Notes: generated from the letters alone by a model not told the origin. Counted from the first letter of the stretch, positions 52,170-60,897 are shown. The stretch: DNA of 64,000 nucleotides from Haloplanus sp. (GCF_028275055.1 NZ_JAQCNJ010000006.1:38018-102017), one strand, 5' to 3'. A program made the numbers and translations.

Positions 52170-53156
52170 TCAGTCGCTCAGCGTGAGGTCCGATGGGTCG
52201 GTCTCGTAGACGGTCCGGACCAGTTCTACGAAGTGCGACACCTCGTCGTCGACGTACCCGCTCGGCAGGTCGTCACGGAACCCGTCCTGCCTCCCGTTTC
52301 TCCCGATCATCACGCTCGGGCTCATACTGTCGTCGGAACTGTCGATCACCAACTCCCACTCTCCCCCATCGAGCAACTCGAACGTGCGCTCCTCGTGTCC
52401 GCGCTCGTGGAAGAAGCACTGGTACCTGAACCCGCCCTCGTCCGGAGAGTAACTCGCGGAGATCATGAAGGTGTCATCGGTCCTCCCGTCTTCGACCATG
52501 ACTTGGTCGAAGCCGTTATCGTACTTGTCTTCGGGGATGAGGTCTCGGAACTCCCTGCCGAGGTCGAACCGGACCGCCTCCCGCCACGAGTCGTCGTCCG
52601 ACGCCTCGTCCGCGTCCGCCTCGGCGTCCGCGGAGGGGAGGTCGTCAAGGAGCCGCGATTTTAACAACTCGTACTCTTCGGTCGTGAGGTCGCCGCATTC
52701 GTAGAGCGTTGAGAGGCGGTCGAGGTCGTCGTGAGCCTCCTCGGACATGGTCGACTCGCTCCGCGTAGACGCGGTGGAGGCTTCGATCGTCTCGCGAAGG
52801 TCGTCGACCTCGGCCTGATTCGGACCGGTGTACTCGTTGAGGTAGTTGAGGAGTTGCTCCCGTTCCCGTTCAGTCAGGTTGTTCGCGACCCCCAGTTGCC
52901 GGAACGTCTCGTCGGGGTCATCGACGGTCTCAGGCGGGTCGTTGATCGTCCCCGACGTGTAGAGGATCCCGATGTCGAACATGGACCATACGACCGTCGT
53001 CGGGACGTTGTCGCCCCCGCGATAGCCCGCCTTCCGCAGGATCCGCTCGCCGAGGTCGGTCACCTGTATCGTGATCGGGTGCGACCCGCCGACGTTGGCG
53101 AGGATGTAGTGGCCGGTCTTTGGGGAGTCGTCCGTGTAGCTCTTCAGTTCGGGCAT
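52170..53156 (-). CDS. Orphan multidomain protein: winged helix, SHOCT-like and novel C-terminal domain
   Basis: This 328-residue protein begins with a winged-helix-like domain (residues about 10-90: HYILANVGGSHPITIQVTDLGERILRKAGYRGG). A linker follows, then a SHOCT-like helix pair at about 142-172 (DLDRLSTLYECGDLTTEEYELLKSRLL) and an acidic linker. The C-terminal domain (about 190-315: RFDLGREFRDLIPEDKYDNGF, FMISASYSPDEGGFRYQCFF) matches no family I recognise. Base composition is slightly more AT-rich than its neighbours. A DNA-binding regulator with an unfamiliar sensor domain is one reading. A TATA box 26 nt upstream supports the start. Confidence 0.65.
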   Translation of the reverse strand: MPELKSYTDDSPKTGHYILANVGGSHPITIQVTDLGERILRKAGYRGGDNVPTTVVWSMFDIGILYTSGTINDPPETVDDPDETFRQLGVANNLTEREREQLLNYLNEYTGPNQAEVDDLRETIEASTASTRSESTMSEEAHDDLDRLSTLYECGDLTTEEYELLKSRLLDDLPSADAEADADEASDDDSWREAVRFDLGREFRDLIPEDKYDNGFDQVMVEDGRTDDTFMISASYSPDEGGFRYQCFFHERGHEERTFELLDGGEWELVIDSSDDSMSPSVMIGRNGRQDGFRDDLPSGYVDDEVSHFVELVRTVYETDPSDLTLSD

Positions 53157-53177
53157 GGATCACCATGCCCGAGAGTC

Positions 53178-53186
53178 GATAAAAAT
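53178..53186 (-). promoter_or_regulatory. TATA box for the orphan wHTH/SHOCT gene
   Basis: The minus strand reads ATTTTTATC, centred about 26 nt before the ATG at 53156, so the transcript is probably leaderless. Confidence 0.55.
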
Positions 53187-53304
53187 CCCCCTTCGAAGGC
53201 AGCGCGCCGTATACGTCCGCTATCCTTCGGTCCTCGACACGCGACGATCGCCGCTCGCCGTGGGAAACCGAAACACACCTGTCTCCGGACGCTCGACTGT
53301 CGGT

Positions 53305-53589
53305 ATGGATGTCGACCGACCCCGACTCACCGGCGTGGTCTACGCCGCGTTCGGCGCGGCGGTACTGGCCGACAGCGCGCTCGACCTCCTGTCGTCGGTC
53401 ACGCTCCTGCCGGCCGCGACGGCCGTCTTGGGGCTCTGGATCCTCGTCGCCGCCGTCGCCTCCATCGTCGACTCGGACGCGACGGTGTTCGGAATCGAGG
53501 TTGCGGTCGGCGAACAGGCTACGTGGATTCTGGTCCTCCTGACGCTCGGCACCGCGTTTCTGTTCGTCAGCACGGCACTCAGGCTGTGA
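53305..53589 (+). CDS. Three-helix membrane protein of unknown function
   Basis: The ATG at 53305 gives 94 residues with helices at about 9-28, 33-54 and 70-90 (AFGAAVLADSALDLLS, ATAVLGLWILVAAVASIV, ATWILVLLTLGTAFLFV). There is no recognisable motif. It is divergent from the orphan wHTH gene and convergent with DUF7112, 3 nt away. Confidence 0.6.
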   Translation: MDVDRPRLTGVVYAAFGAAVLADSALDLLSSVTLLPAATAVLGLWILVAAVASIVDSDATVFGIEVAVGEQATWILVLLTLGTAFLFVSTALRL

Positions 53590-53592
53590 GGG

Positions 53593-54018
53593 CTACTCCA
53601 GATCCTCGGCGATGGACGACAGCGACGAGTCCGGTCGGCGGGTGACCTCGTATATTGCCCGCTTCCCTGGGACGCGGACGCCGTAGAGATAGCCCGGGGT
53701 CACCTCGTCGAACTCGACGCTCTCCCCGGGGTCGCGGTCGACCCCCCGGAGCCACGCGACGAGTCGGTTCTCGCCGTCGCCGTCGGTTCGCGCGAGGCGG
53801 CGGTTGTCGTAGGCCCCGCGGAGCAGGCGGCCGTCGGCGTCGGTGACCACGGGCGCGTGGCACTCGGTTCCGTCCAAAACGAGACGGATCACGTCGTTCT
53901 CACCGAGGTCGACGGCTTTGGGGAGGCGCAGACAGGGGCGACGGGTGCCACCGCTTCGAGCCACCCGGGCGCGGTACGCCGTCACCCCGTCCCCGTCGCT
54001 GGCGACGCGGTCGGACAC
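53593..54018 (-). CDS. DUF7112 family protein
   Basis: This 141-residue protein is rich in short strands (YRARVARSGGTRRPCLRLPKAVDLGENDVIRLVLDG and TPGYLYGVRVPGKRAIYEV). ARSGGTRRPCLRLP recalls the haloarchaeal DUF7112 family. The gene lies 2 nt after rps6e in the same direction, so it is likely in that operon and may be linked to ribosome or RNA function by position. Confidence 0.65.
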   Translation of the reverse strand: MSDRVASDGDGVTAYRARVARSGGTRRPCLRLPKAVDLGENDVIRLVLDGTECHAPVVTDADGRLLRGAYDNRRLARTDGDGENRLVAWLRGVDRDPGESVEFDEVTPGYLYGVRVPGKRAIYEVTRRPDSSLSSIAEDLE

Positions 54019-54020
54019 GG

Positions 54021-54401
54021 CTACCCGTCGCCGGTCAGGTCATCGAAGTCGGCGTCACTGTCGACGATTTTCACGTTGATCTGGGCGACGGCCTCGCTGA
54101 TCTCGCGGCCCCGGACGGTGACGCGCTTTCGTTCGCCGTCACGGGACGGGTCGAAACCCACGCCGCCTTCGAGGAGGAGTTCTTTGAGCGCCGACCCCGA
54201 GACGTCAGCCCGGAGCGGCCGCCCGGCGTTGTCCGACCCGCCGGCCAGTTCGAGCGTCGCGCCGTCGAGGCCGACCGCCCCGCCGTCGACCTCCTCTCCG
54301 AGTTCACGCCCGAGAAATCTGTTCGCGTTCTGTCCGTCTACCTCGACCTGCGTGGTCCGACCCGCGTCCGGGTCCGAAACGACGACTTTGAACTCTGCCA
54401 T
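54021..54401 (-). CDS. rps6e: 30S ribosomal protein S6e
   Basis: The ATG at 54401 gives 126 residues: [30 protein letters not shown] and the S6e motif [16 protein letters not shown], followed by [25 protein letters not shown]. This is the archaeal S6e family, a small-subunit protein without a bacterial counterpart. An upstream extension of 18 codons is not typical of the family, and a TATA box lies 26 nt before 54401. Confidence 0.93.
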   Translation of the reverse strand: MAEFKVVVSDPDAGRTTQVEVDGQNANRFLGRELGEEVDGGAVGLDGATLELAGGSDNAGRPLRADVSGSALKELLLEGGVGFDPSRDGERKRVTVRGREISEAVAQINVKIVDSDADFDDLTGDG

Positions 54402-54422
54402 GCCTGGATGCAGGCGGCGACC

Positions 54423-54431
54423 GATAAAAAG
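54423..54431 (-). promoter_or_regulatory. TATA box for rps6e
   Basis: The minus strand reads CTTTTTATC, centred about 26 nt before the ATG at 54401. It decides the start in favour of the short form. Confidence 0.55.
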
Positions 54432-54560
54432 CACGTCGAAAGCGCCCGTCGCCACCGTCGGCGCTCGACCCGTTCGGACGGTGACCCGCCTGAATTATGA
54501 ACTCAATCCAAATATTTTGTTAAGCATTCGGGTCAAACTGCGGCACACGTGGCAGGAGCG

Positions 54561-54569
54561 TTAATAAGG
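54561..54569 (+). promoter_or_regulatory. TATA box for the P1B ATPase
   Basis: TTAATAAGG is centred about 26 nt before the ATG at 54591. A second AT-rich run, AAATATTTTGTTAAG, lies at about 54510-54524 and may be part of a regulatory site. Confidence 0.55.
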
Positions 54570-54590
54570 CCGGAGTCGTTAGAACCGATA

Positions 54591-57176
54591 ATGAACGACG
54601 AAAACGACGCCGGCGAGGAGTCGGCGTCCGTCGGCGATCCGGCCGACGGGACCGAGGGGACGGTCCGTGCGTCGGTGCCGGAGATGGACTGTGCGTCGTG
54701 TGCGAGCAAGGTTGAGCGGAGCGTTCGGTCATTGTCGGGGATCGAGTCGGTCGACCCGCGGCCGGCGGGTGGAACGCTGGTCGTCGACTACGATCCGGGG
54801 GCGACAACGGCGGCCGCGGTCCGGGACCGCGTCGAGGGAGCGGGGTATGCTGTCGCCGAGACGACGACGGAGACGCTCGTGGTGCCGGGGATGGACTGTT
54901 CGTCGTGTGCCGGCACGGTCGAGTCGGCGCTTTCGTCGGTCGCAGGCGTCGTCGACTACGACGCCCGCCCCGCCTCGGGCCGGGTCGAGATCACCCGCGA
55001 CCCCGGTCGGACGACCCGCGGCGACGTGGTGGCGGCCGTCGAGAACGCCGGTTACGAGGTGGTCGACGGTGACCGCGAGTCGCCGTCGGTGTGGCGGAGT
55101 CGCCGGGCGTTGAAAACCGCCGTCGGTGCGGTCGCTCTTCTCGCCGGTGTCGGCTTCGAGTACCTCCTCACGGGGTCGAACACCACCCTGACGACCGTTC
55201 TGGGTCGGCCGATCACCACCGCGTGGGCGCTGTACGGCATCGCGGCCGCCGCGGCGGGACAGGCCATCCTTCGCAACGGATGGTACTCGCTTCGTACACG
55301 GAGCCTCGACATCGACTTTCTGATGAGCGCCGGCGTGGTCGGGGCGGTCGCGGTCGACCTCCCTTTCGAGGCCGCGACACTTGCCGTTCTGTTCTCGGTG
55401 TCGGAGTTGTTGGAGCGGTACTCGATGGATCGCGCTCGGTCGTCGATGACGGAACTGATGGATCTCTCGCCGGATACGGCGACGGTGCGTCGTGAGGAGT
55501 CAGGGGCAGACGGGAGCGCGCGCGAGGAAACGACCGTCCCTGTCGACGAGGTGGCCGTCGGCGAACTGGTCGTTGTCCGGCCGGGCGAGCGCATCCCGGT
55601 CGACGGCGTCGTTCGTGAGGGCACAAGCGCCGTCGACGAGTCGCCGATCACGGGCGAGAGCGTCCCGGTCGACGTGACCGCGGGCGACGAGGTGTACGCC
55701 GGCAGCATCGTCGAGGAGGGGTATCTGGAGGTGGAGACGACCGCCCCGGCCGACGAGTCGACGCTCGCGACGGTGATCGACCTCGTGGCCGACGCCGAAC
55801 GCGACAAGTCCGACCGCGAGCGGTTCGTCGACCGCTTCGCGTCGTACTACACGCCGGTCGTGGTCGGCCTCGCTCTCCTGACCGCCGCCGGCCCGCCGTT
55901 GCTCGTCGGCGCGCCCCTCGAGGTCTGGTTCACGCGCGGGCTGACCTTGCTGGTTGTCGCCTGCCCGTGTGCGTTCGTCATCAGCACGCCGGTCAGTGTC
56001 GTCTCGGGCATCACGAGTGCCGCCCGCAACGGTGTCCTGATAAAGGGCGGCGACCGCCTGGAGGCGATGGGCGAGGTGGACGTCGTCGCTCTCGACAAGA
56101 CCGGCACGATCACGACCGGCGAGTTGGGTGTCACCGACGTGGTGGCGCTGAACGACCGCACCGCCGACGACGTTCTCGGCTGTGCGGCGTCGCTCGAACG
56201 CCGGAGCGAACACCCCATCGCGACCGCTATTGTCGACCATGCGGCCGGCCGCGGCGTCGGCGAGGGCGACGTCACCGCGTTCCGGTCGATCACCGGCGAG
56301 GGGGTCCGTGCCGACCTCGACGGCGTCACCCACTACGTCGGCAAGCCGGCGTTGTTCGAACGGTTGGGGTTCGACCTCGAACACGCACACGTCGCGACCG
56401 ACGGGGGCGTCGCCGTCGGCGACGACGTGGCCCCCGAGCCCTGCGACCACGGCCCGGGCACGTACCTCGACCTCGTCAACGACGTCGTGCCGCGCTTGCA
56501 GGCCGACGGGAAGTCGGTCGTTCTCGCCGGGACAGAGACGGAACTCGAAGGCGTTATTGCCGTTGCCGATACCGTACGCCCCGAGGCCGAGGGGACCGTC
56601 GCCCGCCTGCGTGAGTCCGGGATCGACCGCGTGGTGATGCTGACGGGCGACAACGAGCGGACGGCCCATGCCATCGCCGACAGGGTGGGGATCGACGAGG
56701 TGCGTGCCGACCTCCTGCCCGGGGAGAAGGTCGATGCGGTCCGTGAACTGGCCGCCGACTCGGAGGCGGCGGCGGACGAGGCGACGCGCCTGCCGTGGAA
56801 CCGGACCGACGGGGGTGTGGCGATGGTCGGCGACGGCGTCAACGACGCCCCCGCCCTTGCGGCCGCCACCGTCGGCGTCGCCATGGGCGCGGCGGGCACC
56901 GACACCGCCATCGAGACGGCCGACGTGGCGCTGATGGGCGACGACCTCACCCGCCTCCCGTATCTCGTGGTTCTCGTACGGACGGCCAACGGTGTCATCC
57001 GGTCGAACGTTTGGTCGTCGCTCGCGGTGAAAGCCGTTCTCGCCGCGGGCGCGCCCCTCGGCCTCGTGAGCGTTATCCACGCCGTCGTCATCGGCGACAT
57101 GGGGATGAGCCTCGCGGTGACCGGCAACGCGATGCGACTGGCGAACGTCCGACCGGGTGGCGACACCGACTCCTGA
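54591..57176 (+). CDS. P1B-type heavy-metal-translocating ATPase (Zn/Cd type)
   Basis: The ATG at 54591 gives 861 residues. Two N-terminal HMA domains have CASC (Cys34, Cys37) and CSSC (Cys103, Cys106). After four helices come the actuator loop TGES, the CPC motif (Cys458-Pro-Cys460) in helix 6, phosphorylation Asp502 in DKTGT, and GDGVNDAP in the hinge. The last helix has DMGMSLAVTGNAMRLA; Asp with the CPC motif points to the P1B-2 group that exports Zn2+, Cd2+ or Pb2+ rather than Cu+. No ArsR or CopY-like regulator gene is adjacent. Confidence 0.92.
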   Translation: MNDENDAGEESASVGDPADGTEGTVRASVPEMDCASCASKVERSVRSLSGIESVDPRPAGGTLVVDYDPGATTAAAVRDRVEGAGYAVAETTTETLVVPGMDCSSCAGTVESALSSVAGVVDYDARPASGRVEITRDPGRTTRGDVVAAVENAGYEVVDGDRESPSVWRSRRALKTAVGAVALLAGVGFEYLLTGSNTTLTTVLGRPITTAWALYGIAAAAAGQAILRNGWYSLRTRSLDIDFLMSAGVVGAVAVDLPFEAATLAVLFSVSELLERYSMDRARSSMTELMDLSPDTATVRREESGADGSAREETTVPVDEVAVGELVVVRPGERIPVDGVVREGTSAVDESPITGESVPVDVTAGDEVYAGSIVEEGYLEVETTAPADESTLATVIDLVADAERDKSDRERFVDRFASYYTPVVVGLALLTAAGPPLLVGAPLEVWFTRGLTLLVVACPCAFVISTPVSVVSGITSAARNGVLIKGGDRLEAMGEVDVVALDKTGTITTGELGVTDVVALNDRTADDVLGCAASLERRSEHPIATAIVDHAAGRGVGEGDVTAFRSITGEGVRADLDGVTHYVGKPALFERLGFDLEHAHVATDGGVAVGDDVAPEPCDHGPGTYLDLVNDVVPRLQADGKSVVLAGTETELEGVIAVADTVRPEAEGTVARLRESGIDRVVMLTGDNERTAHAIADRVGIDEVRADLLPGEKVDAVRELAADSEAAADEATRLPWNRTDGGVAMVGDGVNDAPALAAATVGVAMGAAGTDTAIETADVALMGDDLTRLPYLVVLVRTANGVIRSNVWSSLAVKAVLAAGAPLGLVSVIHAVVIGDMGMSLAVTGNAMRLANVRPGGDTDS

Positions 57177-57228
57177 TCGCCCACGCCGCCCGAACGGCTT
57201 TTTTCCCCGCGCCACTGACCTACGACAA

Positions 57229-58317
57229 ATGCCGGGTCGCCGAACACCGCTCATTCCCGCGGCCGCCCTCGCGGTCCTTCTCGTCACCGCAGGGTGTGTG
57301 ACCCCGTTCGTTCCGTCACCGTCGTCGCCGGCCGGTTCGACGGCGACGCCGACGGCGACGGGGACGAACGCGCCAGCCACGCCCGCGGCCGGCGGTGACG
57401 ACGGCGCTGATGGGAAGCCGAACAACGTAACGGCGAACCCGTGGGGAAGCGATCCGGTCGTCGTCGCCGTCCGAAACGAGGGGCGCAGCGACCGTGCGTT
57501 CGTGCCACTGGTCCGTGAGGCGGCCGACTTCTGGTCGGAGCACGACGACCGGTATCTCGGCTTTCAGGTTCGGTACGACGTACGCCCCGACGCCGAGGAT
57601 CCGGATCTCGTCGTGGCGTTCACCGACACCATTCCCGACTGTGGCAACGTGACCGATGCCGTCGGCTGTGCACCGTTTTTCACCGACTCCCGTCAGGTCG
57701 ACCGACCGGAGACGGTGTGGGTCCAGACGGGTCTCGACAACGAATCGACGACGCTGGTGACCAAACATGAACTCGGACACACCCTCGGGCAGACCCACGC
57801 CGACGCGCCGTCGTCGGTGATGCAGGCGAAGTCGGTCATCTACACCGAACCCAAACCGGACGCCACCGAGCGTGACTTCCCGTGGGACGACTCCGAGTTC
57901 ACCGTCCACGTCGACGCGGCAAACGCCTCCGATCCCGACGGCGTGCAGCGACAGACCGACCGGGCGCTAACCTACTACGAGAACGACCCGCCTGGGATGC
58001 CGGGCAACCTCTCGTTCGACCGCGTGGCGTCGCCCACCCCCGACACCGAGGTTCTGGTCCGTTTCGGCGCGGTGCCCGACTGCGAGCCGTCGGCCGGGTT
58101 CTGTGTCGAGTCCTACGGCACGGACCCGGACGGTGACGGGGCAATCGAGACGTACACCCGGATCGAGATCAGACTCGTCGGCGTCGACACTGACGCCGTG
58201 GGGTGGCACGTCGGCTACTGGTTGGCGCACGCCCTCGGTGCCGACGCCGACGAGGAGAAGCCGCCGCCGTTCCGGGACGCGGGGTACCGCGAGCGACGCA
58301 GCGCGTGGTGGAACTGA
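57229..58317 (+). CDS. Lipoprotein metzincin (matrixin-like metallopeptidase)
   Basis: The 362-residue protein has a signal ending in the lipobox LVTAGC (Cys23), then a Thr/Ser/Pro linker to about residue 65. The zinc motif HELGHTLGQTH (His180, Glu181, His184, His190) is the metzincin HExxHxxGxxH. SSVM with Met198 could be the Met-turn, although it is closer to the motif than usual. It is probably a cell-surface peptidase. The C-terminal region has further Cys (DCEPSAGFC) that may form a disulfide. The next gene overlaps the stop by one base (TGATG). Confidence 0.72.
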   Translation: MPGRRTPLIPAAALAVLLVTAGCVTPFVPSPSSPAGSTATPTATGTNAPATPAAGGDDGADGKPNNVTANPWGSDPVVVAVRNEGRSDRAFVPLVREAADFWSEHDDRYLGFQVRYDVRPDAEDPDLVVAFTDTIPDCGNVTDAVGCAPFFTDSRQVDRPETVWVQTGLDNESTTLVTKHELGHTLGQTHADAPSSVMQAKSVIYTEPKPDATERDFPWDDSEFTVHVDAANASDPDGVQRQTDRALTYYENDPPGMPGNLSFDRVASPTPDTEVLVRFGAVPDCEPSAGFCVESYGTDPDGDGAIETYTRIEIRLVGVDTDAVGWHVGYWLAHALGADADEEKPPPFRDAGYRERRSAWWN

Positions 58318-58586
58318 TGGACGAGACGCGCCTCGGATCCGAACTCGCCGACAGGTACGACGCCGGTGAGGGGGAGCGTCGGGCGGTCGTGCGGGCGGCC
58401 CGCGACCTCGCCGACTCCGGCAGACTCGCCGCCGACCGCGGCGCGGCGCTCACCGCCGGGACCGTCGTTGAGGAGGTGGCCGATGCCCCCGGGGGATCGC
58501 TCGCCGAGCGCTGGAACTGGTGGATCGGGGCCTTGGAACTCGCATACGGCGGCTACGGCGAGTTCCGGATCCGCAAACACCGCTAA
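58317..58586 (+). CDS. Small helical protein of unknown function
   Basis: The 89-residue protein is mostly helical (LADRYDAGEGERRAVVRAARDLADSGRLAADRG) and ends with an aromatic motif, ERWNWWIGALELAYGGYGEFRIRKH. The ATG overlaps the stop of the metzincin gene, so the two are translationally coupled. No family name is certain. The stop overlaps the cbiA stop on the other strand. Confidence 0.62.
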   Translation: MDETRLGSELADRYDAGEGERRAVVRAARDLADSGRLAADRGAALTAGTVVEEVADAPGGSLAERWNWWIGALELAYGGYGEFRIRKHR

Positions 58587-59881
58587 AACGAATCGAGAAA
58601 GGCGTCGAACGCCCCGCTTTCCGGGTGGACGTGACAGTACGTGCCGAGCGTCCGGTGGGCGGTGAGGCCGTCGTGGTCGCCGTCGATTCCGTCGCCCCGT
58701 TCCACGTCGAACACGAAGCGGGCGTCGCCATCCACGTCGGCGCTGGAGTAGTGGAACTCGTGGCCTTGGAGCGACGACCCCGTTTCGGCGGTGAGGGTGT
58801 CGTCGCGGGTACGGAGTTCGACGTGATCGAGCGCCTGGTAGCGGTCGTGCATCCGCACGTCGGCGGGGAGCACACCGGCCATCGCGTGGGTCTCACCCTC
58901 GGTGGTCGTCAGCGACCGCGCGAGCGCCATCAACCCGCCACACTCCCCGAGAACGGGCAGTCCCTCGCCGGCCCGGTCGGCAAGCGTCGACAGCGCCGGA
59001 CTCGCCGCCAGTGCCGCGCCGTTGAGTTCCGGGTACCCCCCGGGGAGGTAGACGCCGTCGCAGTCGGGCAGGTCGTCGCCCGCGGTCGGGGCGAACGTCG
59101 TGACGGTCGCACGCTCCCGAAGACGTTCGAGGGTTGCCGGGTAGCAAAAGCGAAAGGCGTCGTCGTGGGCAACGGCGACCGTCGCGTCGGTCGACGTGTC
59201 CGGACCGGCCGGATCGGGGTGGGGTGGCGTTCGAGCGACCTCGTCGAGGCGGTCGGCCCGGATCGTCTCCGCCGCGGCGTCGAGTGCGTCGTCGCCGACG
59301 GGGAACTCGTCACCCATGTGGAGTCCGAGGTGACGGTCGGGAATCTCCAACCGCTCGTCCGGTGGGATCCGACCGAAATACGTCATCCCGTCGGGCAGGG
59401 CGTCGCGAATCCCCTCGGCGTGGCGGCCGCCGTGGGCTCGCTGGGCGAGAACCCCTGCCACGTCTATGTCGCGGCCTGCTTCGGCGGCGTAGCGCTCGAA
59501 CCCCAGCGCCGTAGCGGCGACGCTCTCCATCCCGGCTTTCGCGTCGACGACGAGAACGACGGGGAGGCCAAGCGCCTCCGCGACGGCGGCGGTACTGGAG
59601 CCGTCGCCGTCGTACAGGCCCATCACACCCTCGACGACACAGACGTCGGCGTCGCCGCGGTGGTAGTTTCGGCGGACGCCGTCGACGCCCTCTAGCCACA
59701 CGTCGAGCGTGCGGGACGGGCGGCCGGCGACGGCGGCGTGGTGGCTGGGGTCGATAAAATCCGGCCCGGCTTTCGCCGGTTGGACGGTCCGGTCCTCGGC
59801 TTCCAGTGCCCTGATCGTCGCGAGCGCCGCGACGGTCTTGCCGACGCCGGAGCGCGTCCCGCCGAGAACGAACCCCCTCAC
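58583..59881 (-). CDS. cbiA: Cobyrinic acid a,c-diamide synthase CbiA
   Basis: This 432-residue protein has an N-terminal P-loop-like GTRSGVGKT (dethiobiotin-synthase fold) and a C-terminal class I glutamine amidotransferase domain. The nucleophilic Cys is in PVLGECGGLMALA and the His in LGTYCHVHPES. It amidates the a and c side chains of cobyrinate using glutamine and ATP. The other corrin genes lie 2-5 kb away, in the same direction but interrupted by a kinase gene. Confidence 0.92.
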   Translation of the reverse strand: MRGFVLGGTRSGVGKTVAALATIRALEAEDRTVQPAKAGPDFIDPSHHAAVAGRPSRTLDVWLEGVDGVRRNYHRGDADVCVVEGVMGLYDGDGSSTAAVAEALGLPVVLVVDAKAGMESVAATALGFERYAAEAGRDIDVAGVLAQRAHGGRHAEGIRDALPDGMTYFGRIPPDERLEIPDRHLGLHMGDEFPVGDDALDAAAETIRADRLDEVARTPPHPDPAGPDTSTDATVAVAHDDAFRFCYPATLERLRERATVTTFAPTAGDDLPDCDGVYLPGGYPELNGAALAASPALSTLADRAGEGLPVLGECGGLMALARSLTTTEGETHAMAGVLPADVRMHDRYQALDHVELRTRDDTLTAETGSSLQGHEFHYSSADVDGDARFVFDVERGDGIDGDHDGLTAHRTLGTYCHVHPESGAFDAFLDSF

Positions 59882-60047
59882 GCGCCGACCCCCGCGGAAT
59901 AGAACGAGCGGTTCGGACGACGGAACGACCGGATTTGGACTCGTTGAGCCGTCATATGACCGGCTGTCGGCGACGCAGACGCCTACCTTTTGGGGTGGGT
60001 CGTCGAACCGCCGCCCCGTCCCAAAGTTATTTACTGATCGACATCGA

Positions 60048-60094
60048 GGCTTGAGAACAAGCCGGCTTGGATTAACTCAACAGAGATTGAGTTA
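60048..60094. repeat. Nested inverted repeats upstream of the CbiX-like gene
   Basis: GGCTTG-AGAA-CAAGCC (60048-60063) forms a hairpin, CAAGCCGGCTTG (60058-60069) is a perfect 12-bp palindrome sharing its right arm, and TAACTCAA-CAGAGA-TTGAGTTA (60073-60094) is a perfect 8-bp inverted repeat. They lie between an AT-rich GTTATTTA box (60034-60041) and the ATG at 60112. This could be an operator pair or a small leader-RNA switch. The remaining upstream gap (59882-60047) holds no gene. Confidence 0.45.
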
Positions 60095-60111
60095 CGGCCG
60101 GAACCACACAG

Positions 60112-60897
60112 ATGACACACGAGACAGTCCTGCTCGTCGGACGGCGGGGAGCCAACACGGAGGCGGTGTTGCGAACACACGCCGAGCGACTGCGAACGCG
60201 TGGTGTCGCCGACGGCGTGGTCGTCGCGACGTACGATCACGAACCGGTCCGGGAACTGCGGGGGACGCTTTCGGGCCTATCGGCCGACCGCGTCTACGCG
60301 CTTCCGGCGACGCTCGCTCACAGTTACGAGACGACGGAGGACCTTCCCGCGGCGTTGTCCTACGTTCCCGGCGAGGTCCGCTACTGCGAGCCCGTGGGTC
60401 GGAGCCCGGCGATCACCGACGTTGTCGAGGGCCGGGCGACCGAACAGGTCCCGGCCGCGGCGTCGGCATCGGTCGTGCTGGTCGGGTTCGGTAACAGTTC
60501 TCAGCCCTACCACCGGCAGGCCGCGGAGTACCACGCGTCCCGTTTGCGTGAGCGAACGGCCTACGGCGAGGTGCGGACCTGTTTCCTGCTCCAGAACCCT
60601 GCCGTCGAGTGTGCACGCTACAACGTGACCGGAGACCGGGTGGTTGCGGTCCCGTTGTTTGTCTCACGAAGCGACGCCACCGAGTCGGAAATCCCGGACA
60701 AACTCGACCTCGACCGGGGTGGCATCGAGTACGCGGACCCCTTCGGTACACACCCCTGTGTCACCGACGCGTTCGAGGCCGAGGTGACCAGACAGCGTGT
60801 TCTCTCGGCCGGCGGATCAACGCCCTCGACGTTCGAGTCGACGCTCGCCTCCTCGCGGACACCCCTCGCCACGGACGGCGAGGGACCGTCCGACTGA
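60112..60897 (+). CDS. CbiX/SirB-like protein with degenerate chelatase histidines
   Basis: This 261-residue protein has two repeats of the CbiX/SirB chelatase fold. Shared motifs are LSYVPGEVRYCEPVGRSPAITDV and YGEVRTCFLLQNPAVECARYNVTGD, plus GIEYADPFGTHPCVTDA. Canonical CbiX repeats start VGHGS and later have a PLFxxxGxH; here the first positions are LLVGRRGAN (residues 7-14) and LVGFGNSS, and PLFVSRSDATES has no His. A His in LAHSYETT is retained. Cobalt insertion by this protein is therefore doubtful; it may be a scaffold or handle another tetrapyrrole. It lies near cbiA and cbiE but alone in direction. Confidence 0.7.
   Translation: MTHETVLLVGRRGANTEAVLRTHAERLRTRGVADGVVVATYDHEPVRELRGTLSGLSADRVYALPATLAHSYETTEDLPAALSYVPGEVRYCEPVGRSPAITDVVEGRATEQVPAAASASVVLVGFGNSSQPYHRQAAEYHASRLRERTAYGEVRTCFLLQNPAVECARYNVTGDRVVAVPLFVSRSDATESEIPDKLDLDRGGIEYADPFGTHPCVTDAFEAEVTRQRVLSAGGSTPSTFESTLASSRTPLATDGEGPSD

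Noticed and set aside
55500..57425. A 641-codon antisense frame over the P1B ATPase
   Set aside because: It mirrors the ATPase and spans its neighbour gene boundary. The composition is typical of the complement of haloarchaeal coding DNA.
59882..60111. Classical cobalamin riboswitch
   Set aside because: The gap is short, and I could not find a B12-box-like core or the large multi-helix fold. The inverted repeats at 60048-60094 are too small for it.
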